DNA of 64,000 nt from Pseudomonadota bacterium (GCA_020161065.1 JAIUPH010000037.1:248001-312000); one strand, 5' to 3'; counted from the first letter of the stretch, positions 1 through 8,246 are shown. Notes: generated from the sequence alone by a model not told the origin. Translations and numbers: made by a program.

Positions 1-325
1 CGTGCGCAACGTGGCCAACTATGTGCTCAGTCTGGCGGGCAGCCCCAACAACGCCGTCGCGGCGCAACTGGGCAAGGCCAAGTTCGCCGCCTGCGCCGCC
101 TGCCATGGCGCCGACGGCAAGGGCAACCCGGCGCTCGGCGCGCCGAACCTGACCGACAAGGTGTGGCTGCACGGCTGGGGCGAGGACGCCATCGTCTCCA
201 TCATCGGCAGCGGCAAGACCAACACCATGCCGGCGCAGGCCTCGCGCTTGTCGGACGAGCAGATCCACGTGCTCGGTGCCTACGTCTGGAACCTGTCGCA
301 ATCGGCCACCGTGGCCGCCAAGTGA
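1..325 (+). CDS. ccoP: Cytochrome c oxidase cbb3-type subunit III (CcoP), C-terminal part
   Basis: Only the last 107 or so codons are in the window, and the reading frame is open to the left edge. The visible part is a class I cytochrome c domain: a CAACH haem-binding motif at window-relative residues 31-35 and a distal Met in TNTMPAQ (about residue 77). In the family, CcoP is the dihaem, membrane-anchored subunit that passes electrons from the bc1 complex to the CcoN active site of the high-affinity oxidase used at low oxygen. The FixH-like, FNR, HemN and TauE/SafE genes that follow match the usual cbb3 neighbourhood of Burkholderiales. The true start lies outside the window. Confidence 0.93.
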   Translation, partial: VRNVANYVLSLAGSPNNAVAAQLGKAKFAACAACHGADGKGNPALGAPNLTDKVWLHGWGEDAIVSIIGSGKTNTMPAQASRLSDEQIHVLGAYVWNLSQSATVAAK

Positions 326-339
326 AGCGGAGCCCCATC

Positions 340-576
340 ATGACGGACGAAGACGAGCGCAAGCCCGAACCGCCGGGCAAGCCCTGGTGGCGTCACGGCA
401 TGGTGTGGCTGGTGATCAGCGGCCCGCTGATCGTGGTGGTGGCCGGCATCGTCACCGCGGTGATCGCGGTGCGCGGTGCCGACGCGCTGGCCGATGAGCC
501 GAACGCCGCGCACAGCAGCAGCGAGGCGCCGGCGCTGAAAGCCCGCAACCACGCCGCGACGCCGGCCGAGAACTGA
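340..576 (+). CDS. Short FixH-like membrane protein of the cbb3 locus
   Basis: A 78-residue protein starting at ATG 14 nt after the ccoP stop. A charged N-terminus and the phrase WWRHGMVWLVISGPLIVVV precede one transmembrane helix (about residues 24-45); the tail is Ala-rich and non-repetitive. The WLVISGPL helix resembles the start of FixH/CcoH proteins, which help assemble cbb3 oxidase, but those are usually about 150-170 residues with a periplasmic domain. Here the periplasmic domain is missing, so this is either a reduced lineage-specific form or a truncated gene. Its place directly after ccoP supports a role with the oxidase. The family assignment is inference from one helix and context. 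Confidence 0.75.
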   Translation: MTDEDERKPEPPGKPWWRHGMVWLVISGPLIVVVAGIVTAVIAVRGADALADEPNAAHSSSEAPALKARNHAATPAEN

Positions 577-631
577 AAGACGCCCCTTGCAGCGCAAGCG
601 CCGATGCGCTTTGCTGCGGGGGGTGCGAGGT

Positions 632-1369
632 TTAGCAGGTGGTGCCGTTGACCAGCGCCTGCAAGGCGTTGGCGTCCAGCACGCGAATCTGGCGCTGCTT
701 GACTTCGAGGATGCCCTCGTCCTGGAACTTCGAGAAGGTGCGGCTCACCGTCTCCAGCTTCAGCCCCAGGTAGCTGCCGATTTCCTCGCGCGTCATGCGC
801 AGCACCAGCGAGCTGGCCGAGAAGCCGCGCGTGCGCAGCCGCTGCGTCAGGTTCAGCAGGAAGGCGGCCAGCCGCTCCTCGGCGCGCATGCTGCCCAGCA
901 GCAGCATGACGCCGTGGTCGCGCACGATCTCGCGGCTCATGATCTTGTGGAACTGGCGCTGCAGGTCCGAGAACTCGCGGCTCAGGTCTTCCAACTGGTG
1001 GTAGGGAATCACGCAGACCTGCGAGTCTTCCAGCGCCACCGCGTCGCAGGTGTGCTTGTCGGTGCTGATGCCGTCCAGCCCCAGCAGTTCGCCGGCCATC
1101 TGGAAGCCCGTGACCTGGTCGCGCCCGTCTTCAGACGACACGCAGGTCTTGAAGAAGCCGGTGCGCACCGCGTACAGCGACTGGAACTCGTCGCCGGCGC
1201 GGAACAGCGTGTCGCCGCGCGCCACCGAGCGCCGCGTGGCCACCATGGTGTCGAGCTGGTCGAGCTGGTCGTTGGACATGCCGACGGGCAGGCACAGCTC
1301 GCGCAGGTTGCAACTCGAACAGGCCACCTTGAAAGGTTCGAGCCGGATGCCGGGGGCGCTTGAGGTCAT
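632..1369 (-). CDS. fnr: FNR-type oxygen-responsive transcription regulator
   Basis: 245-residue CRP/FNR-family protein. Cysteines 17, 20 and 26 (C-x2-C-x5-C) and Cys119 match the four ligands of the oxygen-labile [4Fe-4S] cluster of E. coli FNR. A cyclic-nucleotide-binding-like barrel follows. The C-terminal helix-turn-helix (about 192-215) carries the recognition helix residues E206, S209 and R210, the E-xx-SR pattern that reads TTGAT half-sites. It is divergent from hemN, and FNR-like sites lie between the two genes, so autoregulation and hemN activation under low oxygen are likely. Position beside ccoP is typical for Burkholderiales. Confidence 0.93.
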   Translation of the reverse strand: MTSSAPGIRLEPFKVACSSCNLRELCLPVGMSNDQLDQLDTMVATRRSVARGDTLFRAGDEFQSLYAVRTGFFKTCVSSEDGRDQVTGFQMAGELLGLDGISTDKHTCDAVALEDSQVCVIPYHQLEDLSREFSDLQRQFHKIMSREIVRDHGVMLLLGSMRAEERLAAFLLNLTQRLRTRGFSASSLVLRMTREEIGSYLGLKLETVSRTFSKFQDEGILEVKQRQIRVLDANALQALVNGTTC

Positions 1370-1468
1370 GACGATGGAGGGCAGAAGAAGCGTAGCGGTT
1401 TGATCCTGCGCAGGCCAACGCCTGGACTTGGATCAAATGGATTGTTGGGGCACGGCCGCCTCCGGCGC

Positions 1469-1482
1469 TTGAGACAGATCAA
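1469..1482 (+). promoter_or_regulatory. FNR box upstream of hemN
   Basis: TTGAG-ACAG-ATCAA matches the FNR consensus TTGAT-N4-ATCAA at 9 of 10 defined positions. It lies 64 nt before the hemN ATG and about 100 nt before the fnr start on the other strand. A weaker site (TGGAC-TTGG-ATCAA) is at 1423-1436 and a lone TTGAT half-site at 1400-1404. The 176-nt intergenic region therefore carries sites able to serve both divergent genes. Which promoter each site controls cannot be decided from sequence. Confidence 0.8.
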
Positions 1483-1545
1483 GTGGCCGGGCGCGCAGTT
1501 TGGCAGAGTGACAGCCTTGATCCTACCTACACACGCGGCCCCAAC

Positions 1546-2928
1546 ATGGACATTCCGGAGACCCTGCTGCGCAAGCTCGACGTGCCGGGCCCTCGCTACA
1601 CCTCGTACCCGACGGCCGACCGCTTCGTCGAGGCCTTCGGCCCGGCCGAGTATGCGCAGGCGCTGCGCCAGCGCGCCGAGGGCGCCGTGGTCGGCGGCAC
1701 GCCGCCGCTGTCGGTCTACGTGCACGTGCCGTTCTGCGAGTCGGTGTGCTACTACTGCGCCTGCAACAAGGTCATCACCAAGCACCACGAGCGCGGCCGC
1801 GAATACCTGGACGTGCTGGTGCGCGAGATGGACCTGCACGCCGCCCTGATCGGCCGCGGCAAGCCGGTCTCGCAACTGCACCTGGGCGGCGGCTCGCCCA
1901 CCTTCCTGTCCGACGACGAACTGCACGGGCTGATGGAGGCGCTGCGCCAGCGCTTCAAGCTGGTGCCGGGGGCCGAGGTCTCGATCGAGGTCGACCCGCG
2001 CACCGCCACGCCGCAACGGCTGGCCAACCTGGCCGCGATGGGCTTCAACCGCCTGAGCTTCGGCGTGCAGGACTTCGACCCCGTGGTGCAGGCCGCCGTG
2101 CACCGCGTGCAGCCTTTCGACAGCGTGCGCGAGCTGATGGCCGCCGCGCGCGAGCTGAACTACGAGTCGATCAACGCCGACCTGATCTACGGCCTGCCCA
2201 AGCAGACGCCGCAGTCGTTCGCGCGCACCATCGAGCAGGTGACCGAGTTGCGGCCCGACCGCATCGCGCTGTACGCCTATGCGCACCTGCCGGGCCGCTT
2301 CAAGCCGCAGCGCCGCATCGACGCCGCCGAGCTGCCGCCGCCCGAGCATCGCATCCGCATGCTGGGCAACGCCATCGCCGGCTTCATCGGCCACGGCTAC
2401 ACCTACATCGGCATGGACCACTTCGCGCTGCCCGGCGACGCGCTGGCCGCCGCCAAGCGCCAGGGCCGCCTGCACCGCAACTTCCAGGGCTACAGCACGC
2501 AGCCCGATTGCGACCTCATCGCGCTGGGCGTCTCGGCCATCGGCCGCATGGGCGCCACCTACAGCCAGAACGCCAAGACGCTGCCCGAGTACTACGACGC
2601 GGTGCAACGCGGCGAATTCCCCATCGTGCGCGGGCTGGCGCTGAGCCGCGACGACCTGGTGCGCCGCGCCGTCATCATGGCCATCATGTGCCAGGGGCGG
2701 GTGGAGTTCGAGTCGATCGACCTGGCCCACCTGATCAAGACGCGCGACTACTTCGCCGCCGAGCTGGCGGCGCTGCAGCCGATGGTCGACGCCGGCTTCG
2801 TCGAGATCAGCGACGAAGCCGTGCAGGTCACCGCCACCGGCTGGTTCTTCGTGCGCGGCGTGGCAATGGCCTTCGACAAGCACTTGCGGGCCGACCAGGT
2901 GAGGGAGCGTTTTTCGCGCATCATCTGA
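1546..2928 (+). CDS. hemN: Oxygen-independent coproporphyrinogen III oxidase
   Basis: 460-residue radical-SAM enzyme that decarboxylates coproporphyrinogen III to protoporphyrinogen IX without oxygen, in the cytoplasm. The cluster motif is CESVCYYCACNK with Cys64, 68, 71 and 73, the HemN-specific C-x3-C-x2-C-x-C pattern; HLGGGSP and GVQDF segments follow, and the C-terminal HemN domain is present. The N-terminus LDVPGPRYTSYPTA is the usual HemN start, so ATG 1546 is chosen over in-frame GTG 1483, which would overlap the FNR box. Haem supply under low oxygen fits the adjacent cbb3 oxidase and FNR genes. Confidence 0.96.
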   Translation: MDIPETLLRKLDVPGPRYTSYPTADRFVEAFGPAEYAQALRQRAEGAVVGGTPPLSVYVHVPFCESVCYYCACNKVITKHHERGREYLDVLVREMDLHAALIGRGKPVSQLHLGGGSPTFLSDDELHGLMEALRQRFKLVPGAEVSIEVDPRTATPQRLANLAAMGFNRLSFGVQDFDPVVQAAVHRVQPFDSVRELMAAARELNYESINADLIYGLPKQTPQSFARTIEQVTELRPDRIALYAYAHLPGRFKPQRRIDAAELPPPEHRIRMLGNAIAGFIGHGYTYIGMDHFALPGDALAAAKRQGRLHRNFQGYSTQPDCDLIALGVSAIGRMGATYSQNAKTLPEYYDAVQRGEFPIVRGLALSRDDLVRRAVIMAIMCQGRVEFESIDLAHLIKTRDYFAAELAALQPMVDAGFVEISDEAVQVTATGWFFVRGVAMAFDKHLRADQVRERFSRII

Positions 2929-2932
2929 CGCT

Positions 2933-3649
2933 GTGGAAGCCGCCCTCTACGCCAGCGCACTGGCCCTCGGCCTGGCCGGATCGCCGCATTGCGTGGCGAT
3001 GTGCGCCGCGCCCTGCGCCGCCGTGACGGGCGGGCAGGGGCGGCCGCAGCTCGCCTTCCACCTGGCGCGCGCCGCGGCCTATGCCGCGGCCGGCGCGCTG
3101 GCCGCGGCCAGCGTCAACTCGCTGGGCCTGCTGGCGGCGGCCAGCCCGATGTTCAAGCCGCTGTGGTCGCTGGTGCACGCCGCGGCGCTGGCGCTGGGGC
3201 TGTGGCTGCTGGTGATGGGCCGGCAGCCGGCGTGGATCGAGCGCATCGGCCGCCGGCCGGTGACTGATGCCGGGGCCGGCGCCGGCGCGCGCGGCGGCTG
3301 GCAGCTGATGCGCGCCCCGGGGCGCAGCACGCGGGCCGCCGCCGCCGGCGCGTTGTGGGTCGCCTGGCCTTGCGGGCTGCTGCAGTCGGCCATTCTGGTG
3401 GCGGCGCTGGCCAACACGCCGTTGGGAGGTGCCGGCGTGATGCTGGTGTTTGCCATGGCCACCGCCGCCGGCCTGCTGGCCGGTCCCTGGCTGTGGCGGC
3501 GCCTGCGGCCGGCGCCCGGCGGCGGCGCCGGTGCGGCCGGCGTGGGCACGCTGGGCGTTCGCGTCGCCGGCGCGCTGCTGGCCGTGGCGTCGAGCTTCGC
3601 GCTGTTCAAAGGCGCCTGGGCGGCGGTGGCGGCGTACTGCGGCTTGTAG
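2933..3649 (+). CDS. TauE/SafE (DsbD_2-type) membrane protein of the cbb3 locus
   Basis: 238-residue polytopic membrane protein beginning at GTG 4 nt after the hemN stop, so probably cotranscribed with it. About six hydrophobic segments are visible. The first carries GLAGSPHCVAMCAAP, with His19, Cys20 and Cys24, the metal-binding-like HC-x3-C motif typical of SafE/UreH-type proteins found beside ccoNOP genes. Relatives are annotated as sulfite exporter or cytochrome c biogenesis transmembrane proteins. A role in copper or thiol handling during cbb3 assembly is plausible from context but not proven. An Ala/Gly-rich cytoplasmic loop lies near residues 110-130. Confidence 0.82.
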   Translation: MEAALYASALALGLAGSPHCVAMCAAPCAAVTGGQGRPQLAFHLARAAAYAAAGALAAASVNSLGLLAAASPMFKPLWSLVHAAALALGLWLLVMGRQPAWIERIGRRPVTDAGAGAGARGGWQLMRAPGRSTRAAAAGALWVAWPCGLLQSAILVAALANTPLGGAGVMLVFAMATAAGLLAGPWLWRRLRPAPGGGAGAAGVGTLGVRVAGALLAVASSFALFKGAWAAVAAYCGL

Positions 3650-3681
3650 CGGCCGGCAGCGACGTGTCGCCGCTGCAAAAG

Positions 3682-3710
3682 CAAACGCCCGGCGCGAAGC
3701 CGGGCGTTTG
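3682..3710. terminator. Bidirectional hairpin terminator between convergent genes
   Basis: A perfect 12-bp stem (CAAACGCCCGGC, loop GCGAA, GCCGGGCGTTTG) lies in the 111-nt gap between the TauE/SafE gene and the convergent small gene. An AAAA run on its left side gives a U-tract for leftward transcripts; the rightward side is less U-rich (GTTTGGTCTT). It can plausibly serve both directions. Confidence 0.85.
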
Positions 3711-3760
3711 GTCTTGCAAGACCGCCGGCCATTGCGACCGGCAGCCATCCCTGAGAGGAT

Positions 3761-3922
3761 TTACTTCTTCTTTTCGTCGACCTTCTTGGCGGCGGCGGAA
3801 GCAGCCGAGGCAGCGGCGACAGGCTTTTCGGCAGCCTTGACGTCCTTCTTGGGGGCATCGGCGGCAACGGCAGCGCCGGTGGCGAAGGCAGCGGCGATCA
3901 GGGCGGCCAGGAGCTTGTTCAT
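3761..3922 (-). CDS. Small secreted Ala/Lys-rich protein of unknown function
   Basis: 53-residue product starting at MNKLLAALIAAAF with a clear signal peptide and an AVA-A cleavage site near residue 20. The mature part is almost wholly Ala, Lys, Asp and Val and ends in DEKKK. GAAAGG upstream of the ATG is a ribosome-binding site; an in-frame ATG 19 codons earlier adds a charged stretch that would spoil the signal peptide. Similar short periplasmic Ala/Lys-rich peptides are annotated as hypothetical in Burkholderiales. It lies between a strong terminator and icd and has no operon partner. No function can be assigned. Confidence 0.65.
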   Translation of the reverse strand: MNKLLAALIAAAFATGAAVAADAPKKDVKAAEKPVAAASAASAAAKKVDEKKK

Positions 3923-4084
3923 TTTGTGAAAGACCTTTCGAAAGTTGGATTCACCTCCAACCGGGAGGCAGCGCTTCAACGAGGCGGCCCGTCAGTCGGT
4001 TGACAGAAGCGACGCATTAGAATTTTCCGCGTCCAGAACCAGAGCCAACGCCGTTGGAGACAGCGGCTCCCGGAGACCTCCTAC

Positions 4085-5338
4085 ATGTATCAGCACGTCA
4101 AGGTGCCCGCCGGCGGGCAGAAGATCACCGTCAACGCCGACTACTCGATCAACGTCCCCGACCAGCCCATCATTCCCTACATCGAGGGCGACGGCACCGG
4201 CTTCGACATCACGCCGGTCATGCTGAAGGTGGTGGACGCCGCGGTGGCCAAGAGCTATGGCGGCAAGCGCAAGATCCACTGGATGGAGGTCTACGCCGGC
4301 GAGAAGTCGACCAAGCTCTACGGCCCCGACGTCTGGCTGCCGCAGGAAACGCTGGACATCGTGCGCGACTACGTGGTCTCGATCAAGGGCCCGCTGACCA
4401 CGCCGGTGGGCGGCGGTATCCGCAGCTTGAACGTCGCGCTGCGCCAGGAACTCGACCTCTACGTCTGCCTGCGGCCGATCCAGTATTTCAAGGGCGTGCC
4501 CAGCCCGCTGAAGCAACCCGAGAAGACCAACATGGTGATCTTCCGCGAGAACTCTGAAGACATCTACGCCGGCATCGAATGGGAAGCGCAGAGCGACAAG
4601 GCCAAGAAGGTCATCAAGTTCCTGATCGACGAGATGGGCGTCAAGAAGATCCGCTTCCCCGAAACCTCGGGCATCGGCATCAAGCCGGTGTCGATCGAAG
4701 GCACCGAGCGCCTGGTGCGCAAGGCCATCCAGTACGCGATCGACAACGACAAGCCCAGCGTGACCATCGTGCACAAGGGCAACATCATGAAGTTCACGGA
4801 AGGCGGCTTCCGTGACTGGGCCTACGCGCTGGCCAAGAAGGAGTTCGGCGCGGTCGAGATCGATGGCGGCCCGTGGTGCAAGATCAAGAATCCGAAGACG
4901 GGCAAGGACATCGTCATCAAGGACTCGATCGCCGACGCCTTCCTGCAGCAGATCCTGCTGCGCCCGGCCGAGTACAGCGTGATCGCCACGCTCAACCTCA
5001 ATGGCGACTACGTCTCCGACGCGCTGGCCGCGCAGGTGGGCGGCATCGGCATCGCCCCCGGCGCCAACCTGAGCGACAGCGTCGCGATGTTCGAGGCCAC
5101 GCACGGCACGGCGCCCAAGTACGCCGGCAAGGACTACGTCAACCCCGGCTCCGAGATCCTCAGCGCCGAGATGATGCTGCGCCACATGGGCTGGACCGAA
5201 GCCGCCGACCTGATCATCAGCAGCATGGAGCGCTCGATCGCCAGCAAGAAGGTGACCTACGACTTCGCGCGCTTGATGGATGGCGCGACGCAAGTCAGTT
5301 GCTCTGGTTTCGGGCAGGTCATGATCGACCACATGTGA
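4085..5338 (+). CDS. icd: NADP-dependent isocitrate dehydrogenase
   Basis: 417-residue E. coli-type enzyme converting isocitrate to 2-oxoglutarate, CO2 and NADPH in the TCA cycle. Full length, with the N-terminal [13 protein letters not shown] motif, the substrate-binding loop [11 protein letters not shown] with Ser114 (equivalent of the Ser113 phosphorylated by AceK in E. coli), and the C-terminal [17 protein letters not shown] metal/nucleotide region. A GGAG ribosome-binding site lies 9 nt before the ATG. TTGACA at 4000-4005 and TAGAAT at 4018-4023 lie upstream, but their 12-nt spacing is too short for one sigma-70 promoter. It stands alone, not in an operon. Confidence 0.97.
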   Translation: MYQHVKVPAGGQKITVNADYSINVPDQPIIPYIEGDGTGFDITPVMLKVVDAAVAKSYGGKRKIHWMEVYAGEKSTKLYGPDVWLPQETLDIVRDYVVSIKGPLTTPVGGGIRSLNVALRQELDLYVCLRPIQYFKGVPSPLKQPEKTNMVIFRENSEDIYAGIEWEAQSDKAKKVIKFLIDEMGVKKIRFPETSGIGIKPVSIEGTERLVRKAIQYAIDNDKPSVTIVHKGNIMKFTEGGFRDWAYALAKKEFGAVEIDGGPWCKIKNPKTGKDIVIKDSIADAFLQQILLRPAEYSVIATLNLNGDYVSDALAAQVGGIGIAPGANLSDSVAMFEATHGTAPKYAGKDYVNPGSEILSAEMMLRHMGWTEAADLIISSMERSIASKKVTYDFARLMDGATQVSCSGFGQVMIDHM

Positions 5339-5345
5339 GCGGGTC

Positions 5346-5362
5346 GCCAGGCGTCGCCTGGC
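5346..5362. terminator. Possible factor-independent stop or RNA hairpin after icd
   Basis: GCCAGGCG-T-CGCCTGGC is a perfect palindrome 7 nt after the icd stop. The practical hairpin is about 6 bp with a 5-nt loop. No U-tract follows, so it may only protect the mRNA end or act with Rho. Weak call. Confidence 0.35.
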
Positions 5363-5632
5363 AACCGACACTGCCGGCCGCAGTAGCGGTTACCGCGGTC
5401 ACAGCGGCTGCAAACGATGACCTGCGTGCGGCACCGCCTTCATCGGTTCGGTGTTGGGCGCGGTACGGTCGTCGGGCTTCCCGGCACGTCAGGCCGTCGC
5501 CGCGCCCACCTGCTTCGGCTTCGTCCGCGTTGTACCGCGGCGTGTCATCAGCACCGCCGGGCAGCATGCCGTGGTTGGCCACTCATCGAGGCGCGCCGAG
5601 CCCTCTGGTTGGCCGCTCTGCAGCGACCACTG
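5363..5632. other. Gene-free stretch after icd
   Basis: No convincing coding region was found on either strand. Codon use in the open frames is not protein-like. One imperfect inverted repeat (AACGATGA at 5413-5420 and TCATCGGTT at 5440-5448) is present without known meaning. Together with the antitoxin-like remnant that follows, the region looks like decayed DNA between icd and the LysR gene. Confidence 0.5.
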
Positions 5633-5806
5633 TCAGCCGGCGCGGTCGAGCTTGTCGAGCAACGCCAGCGCGCGCTTGCGGTTGCCTCGCGCGGCGCGCG
5701 TCTCGAAGCGAACGCGGGCGTCGACGTTGGCGAGCGCGATGGTCGCAAGCTCGTCCATCAGCCGGTTGACGCTGATCGAGTTCGACTTGGCGAGAGCCTT
5801 CGCCAT
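5633..5806 (-). pseudogene. Ribbon-helix-helix antitoxin-like gene, probably broken at its 5' end
   Basis: A 57-codon frame starting at ATG 5806, containing LAKSNSISVNRLMDELATIAL and then FETRAARGNRKRALALLDKLD. The SISVNRLMDEL stretch is the helix-turn-helix half of a ribbon-helix-helix fold as in HicB/CopG-type antitoxins, and the RAARG-x-RKRALALLDKLD tail resembles that family's C-terminus. The DNA-contacting N-terminal beta strand is missing. Upstream DNA in the same frame reads TLPSRVTVL without a start codon, and a neighbouring frame reads LRAQPEFA, as expected if one or two frameshifts broke the gene. No toxin gene is recognisable nearby. A short functional protein cannot be excluded. 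Confidence 0.45.
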
Positions 5807-5918
5807 GCCGCGAACTCGGGCTGCGCCCGCAAGGACCGTGACCCGGCTCGGCAGGGTCGTGCGCCAGGCGCACTTGAGGCGTTGAGCCGACCGCTGCCGC
5901 GGGCCGCCCCCGCCGCGC

Positions 5919-6839
5919 CTACGCGGCCGGCGCGTCCCAGCGCGGCGGGTCGACGAAGGCCGCTTGCAGCATCTCCAGGAAGCAGTGCACCTTGGCCGTC
6001 ATGTAGCGGTTGGGCAGGTACAAGGCGTACAGCGCGCTGTTGACGGTGGGTTGATAGGCCGTCAGCAGCGGCAGCAGGCGGCCGGCCTGCAGGTGCTCGC
6101 CGACCAGATAGGTCGGCAGCAGCGCGATGCCCAGGCCGGCCAGCGCGTGGTCGGCGATGATCTGGCTGTTGTTGACGTGAAAGCGCGCGTGCACCGGCAC
6201 GCTGTACAAGGCGTCGCCGCGCTTGAAGCTCCAGCGGCCGTGCTTGATGACGCTGGGGTAGTGGTAGCACTGGTGCTCGGCCAGTTCGTTGGGCGTGGTC
6301 GGCGCGCCGTGCTGGGCCAGGTAGGCGGGGCTGGCGCACACGGCCCACTGGATGCTCGTCAGCCGCTTGGCGATGACGCCGTCGTCGAGGTGGTTGGTGA
6401 TGCGCACCGCGATGTCGAAGTCGCCGCCCGACAGGCTTTCCAGCCGGTCGGAGATCTTGAGCTGCACCTCCACGTGCGGGTAGCGCTCGGTGAAGCGCGA
6501 GATCAGCGGCCCCAGGTGCTTGATGCCGAACAGCAGCGGCGCCGTCAGCCGCAAGGTGCCGCGCGGCTCCATCTGCAGGTCCTGCACCTGGGCCATCGAT
6601 TCCTCGGCCAGCAGCAGGATGCGGCTGGCCGATTCGAAGAACGTCTTGCCGATCTCGGTGAGCGCCACCTTGCGCGTGCTGCGCTCCAGCAGTTGCACGC
6701 CCATGCGCTTTTCAAGCCGCGCCACCTGCCGGCTGACGGTGGCGTTGGAGACCTGCAGTTCGGCGGCGGCGCCCGAGAAGCTCATGCAGCGCGCCACGCG
6801 CACGAAGACCGAGATCAACGAGAGGCTGTCGGCGTCCAT
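5919..6839 (-). CDS. LysR-family transcriptional regulator
   Basis: 306 residues: N-terminal winged helix-turn-helix (about 1-60, with SFSGAAAELQVSNATVSRQVARLE as the recognition region) and a periplasmic-binding-protein-like effector domain (about 90-300). It is divergent from the PLP-lyase/ABC-transporter operon with a 166-nt AT-rich spacer that holds inverted repeats, the standard arrangement for a LysR regulator controlling its neighbour. The inducer is unknown; a substrate or product of the transported amino acid is the obvious candidate. Confidence 0.92.
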   Translation of the reverse strand: MDADSLSLISVFVRVARCMSFSGAAAELQVSNATVSRQVARLEKRMGVQLLERSTRKVALTEIGKTFFESASRILLLAEESMAQVQDLQMEPRGTLRLTAPLLFGIKHLGPLISRFTERYPHVEVQLKISDRLESLSGGDFDIAVRITNHLDDGVIAKRLTSIQWAVCASPAYLAQHGAPTTPNELAEHQCYHYPSVIKHGRWSFKRGDALYSVPVHARFHVNNSQIIADHALAGLGIALLPTYLVGEHLQAGRLLPLLTAYQPTVNSALYALYLPNRYMTAKVHCFLEMLQAAFVDPPRWDAPAA

Positions 6840-6841
6840 GC

Positions 6842-6903
6842 TTCATTGTTTCATAATGGAAATAATGAATTGAGCGGATTGATATTGCATTCGAAAATTG
6901 CAT
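6842..6903. promoter_or_regulatory. Candidate LysR operator/promoter region
   Basis: Unusually AT-rich for this window. Contains the inverted repeat TTCATT-N16-AATGAA (6842-6869) directly before the LysR start and a direct repeat ATTGCAT-N6-ATTGCAT (6884-6903). Dyads of this size fit LysR-type sites near overlapping divergent promoters. No clear sigma-70 hexamers could be assigned. Confidence 0.45.
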
Positions 6904-7005
6904 CAATACACTGCTGAACCATCGAGCGAGCCATCTTTGGGCCCCATTTGCTCTGTCGCCACCCGGCGTCACTTCGGGCGGGCCGCTGCTGCCAGAAAGC
7001 CATCC

Positions 7006-8190
7006 ATGAGCGACGTTTCCACTGCCGTTGACCTGCACGTCGAGACCCGCGTCACCCACGTCGGGCGCGATGCCAAGCTCTCCAACGGCCTGGTCAACAT
7101 CCCGCCGTACCGCGGCTCGACGGTGCTGTTCGACGAGGTGGCCGAGCTCAAGAAGGCCAGCGGCCACCGCGCCTATGGCCGCTGGGGCAGCCCCACCAGC
7201 CGCGCGCTGGAAGCCGCGCTGGCGCAGCTGGAAGGCGGCGCCAACGCGATGCTCACGCCCTCGGGCCTGTCGGCCATCACCACCGCGCTGCTGGCCAGCG
7301 TCAAGCCCGGCGACCATGTGCTGATGGTCGACAGCGTCTACCCGCCGGTGCGCAGCTTCTGCGACACGGTGCTGAAGAGGCTCGACATCAGCACCACCTA
7401 CTACCCGCCGCAGGTCGGCGCCGGCATCGGCGCGCTGATGCAGCCCAACACGACGGTGGTCTACACCGAGTCGCCGGGCTCCGGCACGTTCGAGGTGCAG
7501 GACATCCCGGCCATCTGCGCCGCCGCCCACGCCGCCGGCGCCCGCGTGCTGATGGACAACACCTGGGGAACGGCGCTGCTGTTCCCGGCGCTGCAGCACG
7601 GCGTCGACCTGTCGATCCATTCGCTGACCAAGTACGTCGTCGGCCACTCCGATGCGCTGCTCGGCGTGATCGTCGCGCGCACCCGCGAGCTGTACCTGGA
7701 GGTGCGCGCCTTCCACGGCGCGCTGGGCCTCACGGTGTCGCCCGACGACGCCTTCCTCGGCCTGCGCGGGCTGCGCACGCTGGCCTTGCGGCTGCGCCAG
7801 CATCAAGAGAACGCCACCACGGTCGCGCAATGGCTGCTCGAACAGCCGCAGGTGCGCACGGTGCTGTACCCGGCGCTGCCCGGCGCACCGGGCCACGAGT
7901 TGTGGAAGCGCGACTTCAACGGCGCCAGCGGCCTGTTCGCCGTGGTGCTGCGGCCGGCGTCGGAGGCCGCCGTCAGCGCCATGCTCGACGGCATGCGCCT
8001 CTTCAAGATGGGTTTCAGCTGGGGCGGCTTCGAAAGCCTGGTCGTCCCCGTCAAGGGCGGCAGCCACCGCGTCAGCAGCCCGTTGGCGGCCGGCGACGTG
8101 TGCCTGCGCATTCACGTGGGCCTGGAAAACCCACAGGACCTGATCGCCGACCTGCGCTCCGGTCTGCAGCGCCTGGCCGCCACGGCCTGA
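7006..8190 (+). CDS. Cys/Met-metabolism PLP-dependent enzyme (cystathionine beta-lyase-like)
   Basis: 394-residue fold-type I PLP enzyme of the trans-sulfuration family. The Schiff-base lysine is K209 in SIHSLTKYVVGHSD, Asp184 in VLMDNTWGT would pair with the PLP ring nitrogen, and YGRWGSPTS (57-65) binds phosphate. Closest in pattern to MetC-type cystathionine beta-lyases, which release pyruvate, ammonia and a thiol, but gamma-lyases and beta-lyases are hard to separate by eye. ATG 7006 (MSDVSTAVD) is preferred to an earlier in-frame ATG at 6898 inside the operator region. As first gene before an amino-acid importer, a catabolic role on an imported sulfur amino acid is likelier than methionine biosynthesis. 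Confidence 0.88.
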   Translation: MSDVSTAVDLHVETRVTHVGRDAKLSNGLVNIPPYRGSTVLFDEVAELKKASGHRAYGRWGSPTSRALEAALAQLEGGANAMLTPSGLSAITTALLASVKPGDHVLMVDSVYPPVRSFCDTVLKRLDISTTYYPPQVGAGIGALMQPNTTVVYTESPGSGTFEVQDIPAICAAAHAAGARVLMDNTWGTALLFPALQHGVDLSIHSLTKYVVGHSDALLGVIVARTRELYLEVRAFHGALGLTVSPDDAFLGLRGLRTLALRLRQHQENATTVAQWLLEQPQVRTVLYPALPGAPGHELWKRDFNGASGLFAVVLRPASEAAVSAMLDGMRLFKMGFSWGGFESLVVPVKGGSHRVSSPLAAGDVCLRIHVGLENPQDLIADLRSGLQRLAATA

Positions 8191-8246
8191 CGCTGACCCG
8201 CCGCGCCGCACGTCGGCGCTCAACGACAACTCTCGAGAGGCAAGAG

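Noticed and set aside
1483-1545. GTG start giving hemN 21 extra residues
   Set aside because: It touches the FNR box and the added residues do not resemble HemN N-termini; ATG 1546 fits the family.
4000-4023. TTGACA and TAGAAT before icd as a sigma-70 promoter
   Set aside because: The spacer is only 12 nt; the two hexamers cannot form one standard promoter. Mentioned under icd only.
5413-5455. Inverted repeat AACGATGA/TCATCGGTT with nearby GTTGGGC as an integron attC site
   Set aside because: No matching RYYYAAC partner in the right order, no cassette-like gene and no integrase.
5319-5582. 87-codon leftward frame overlapping the icd end, considered as a toxin partner of the antitoxin remnant
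   Set aside because: Residue composition is not protein-like, no PIN/RelE/HicA pattern, and it overlaps conserved icd coding sequence.
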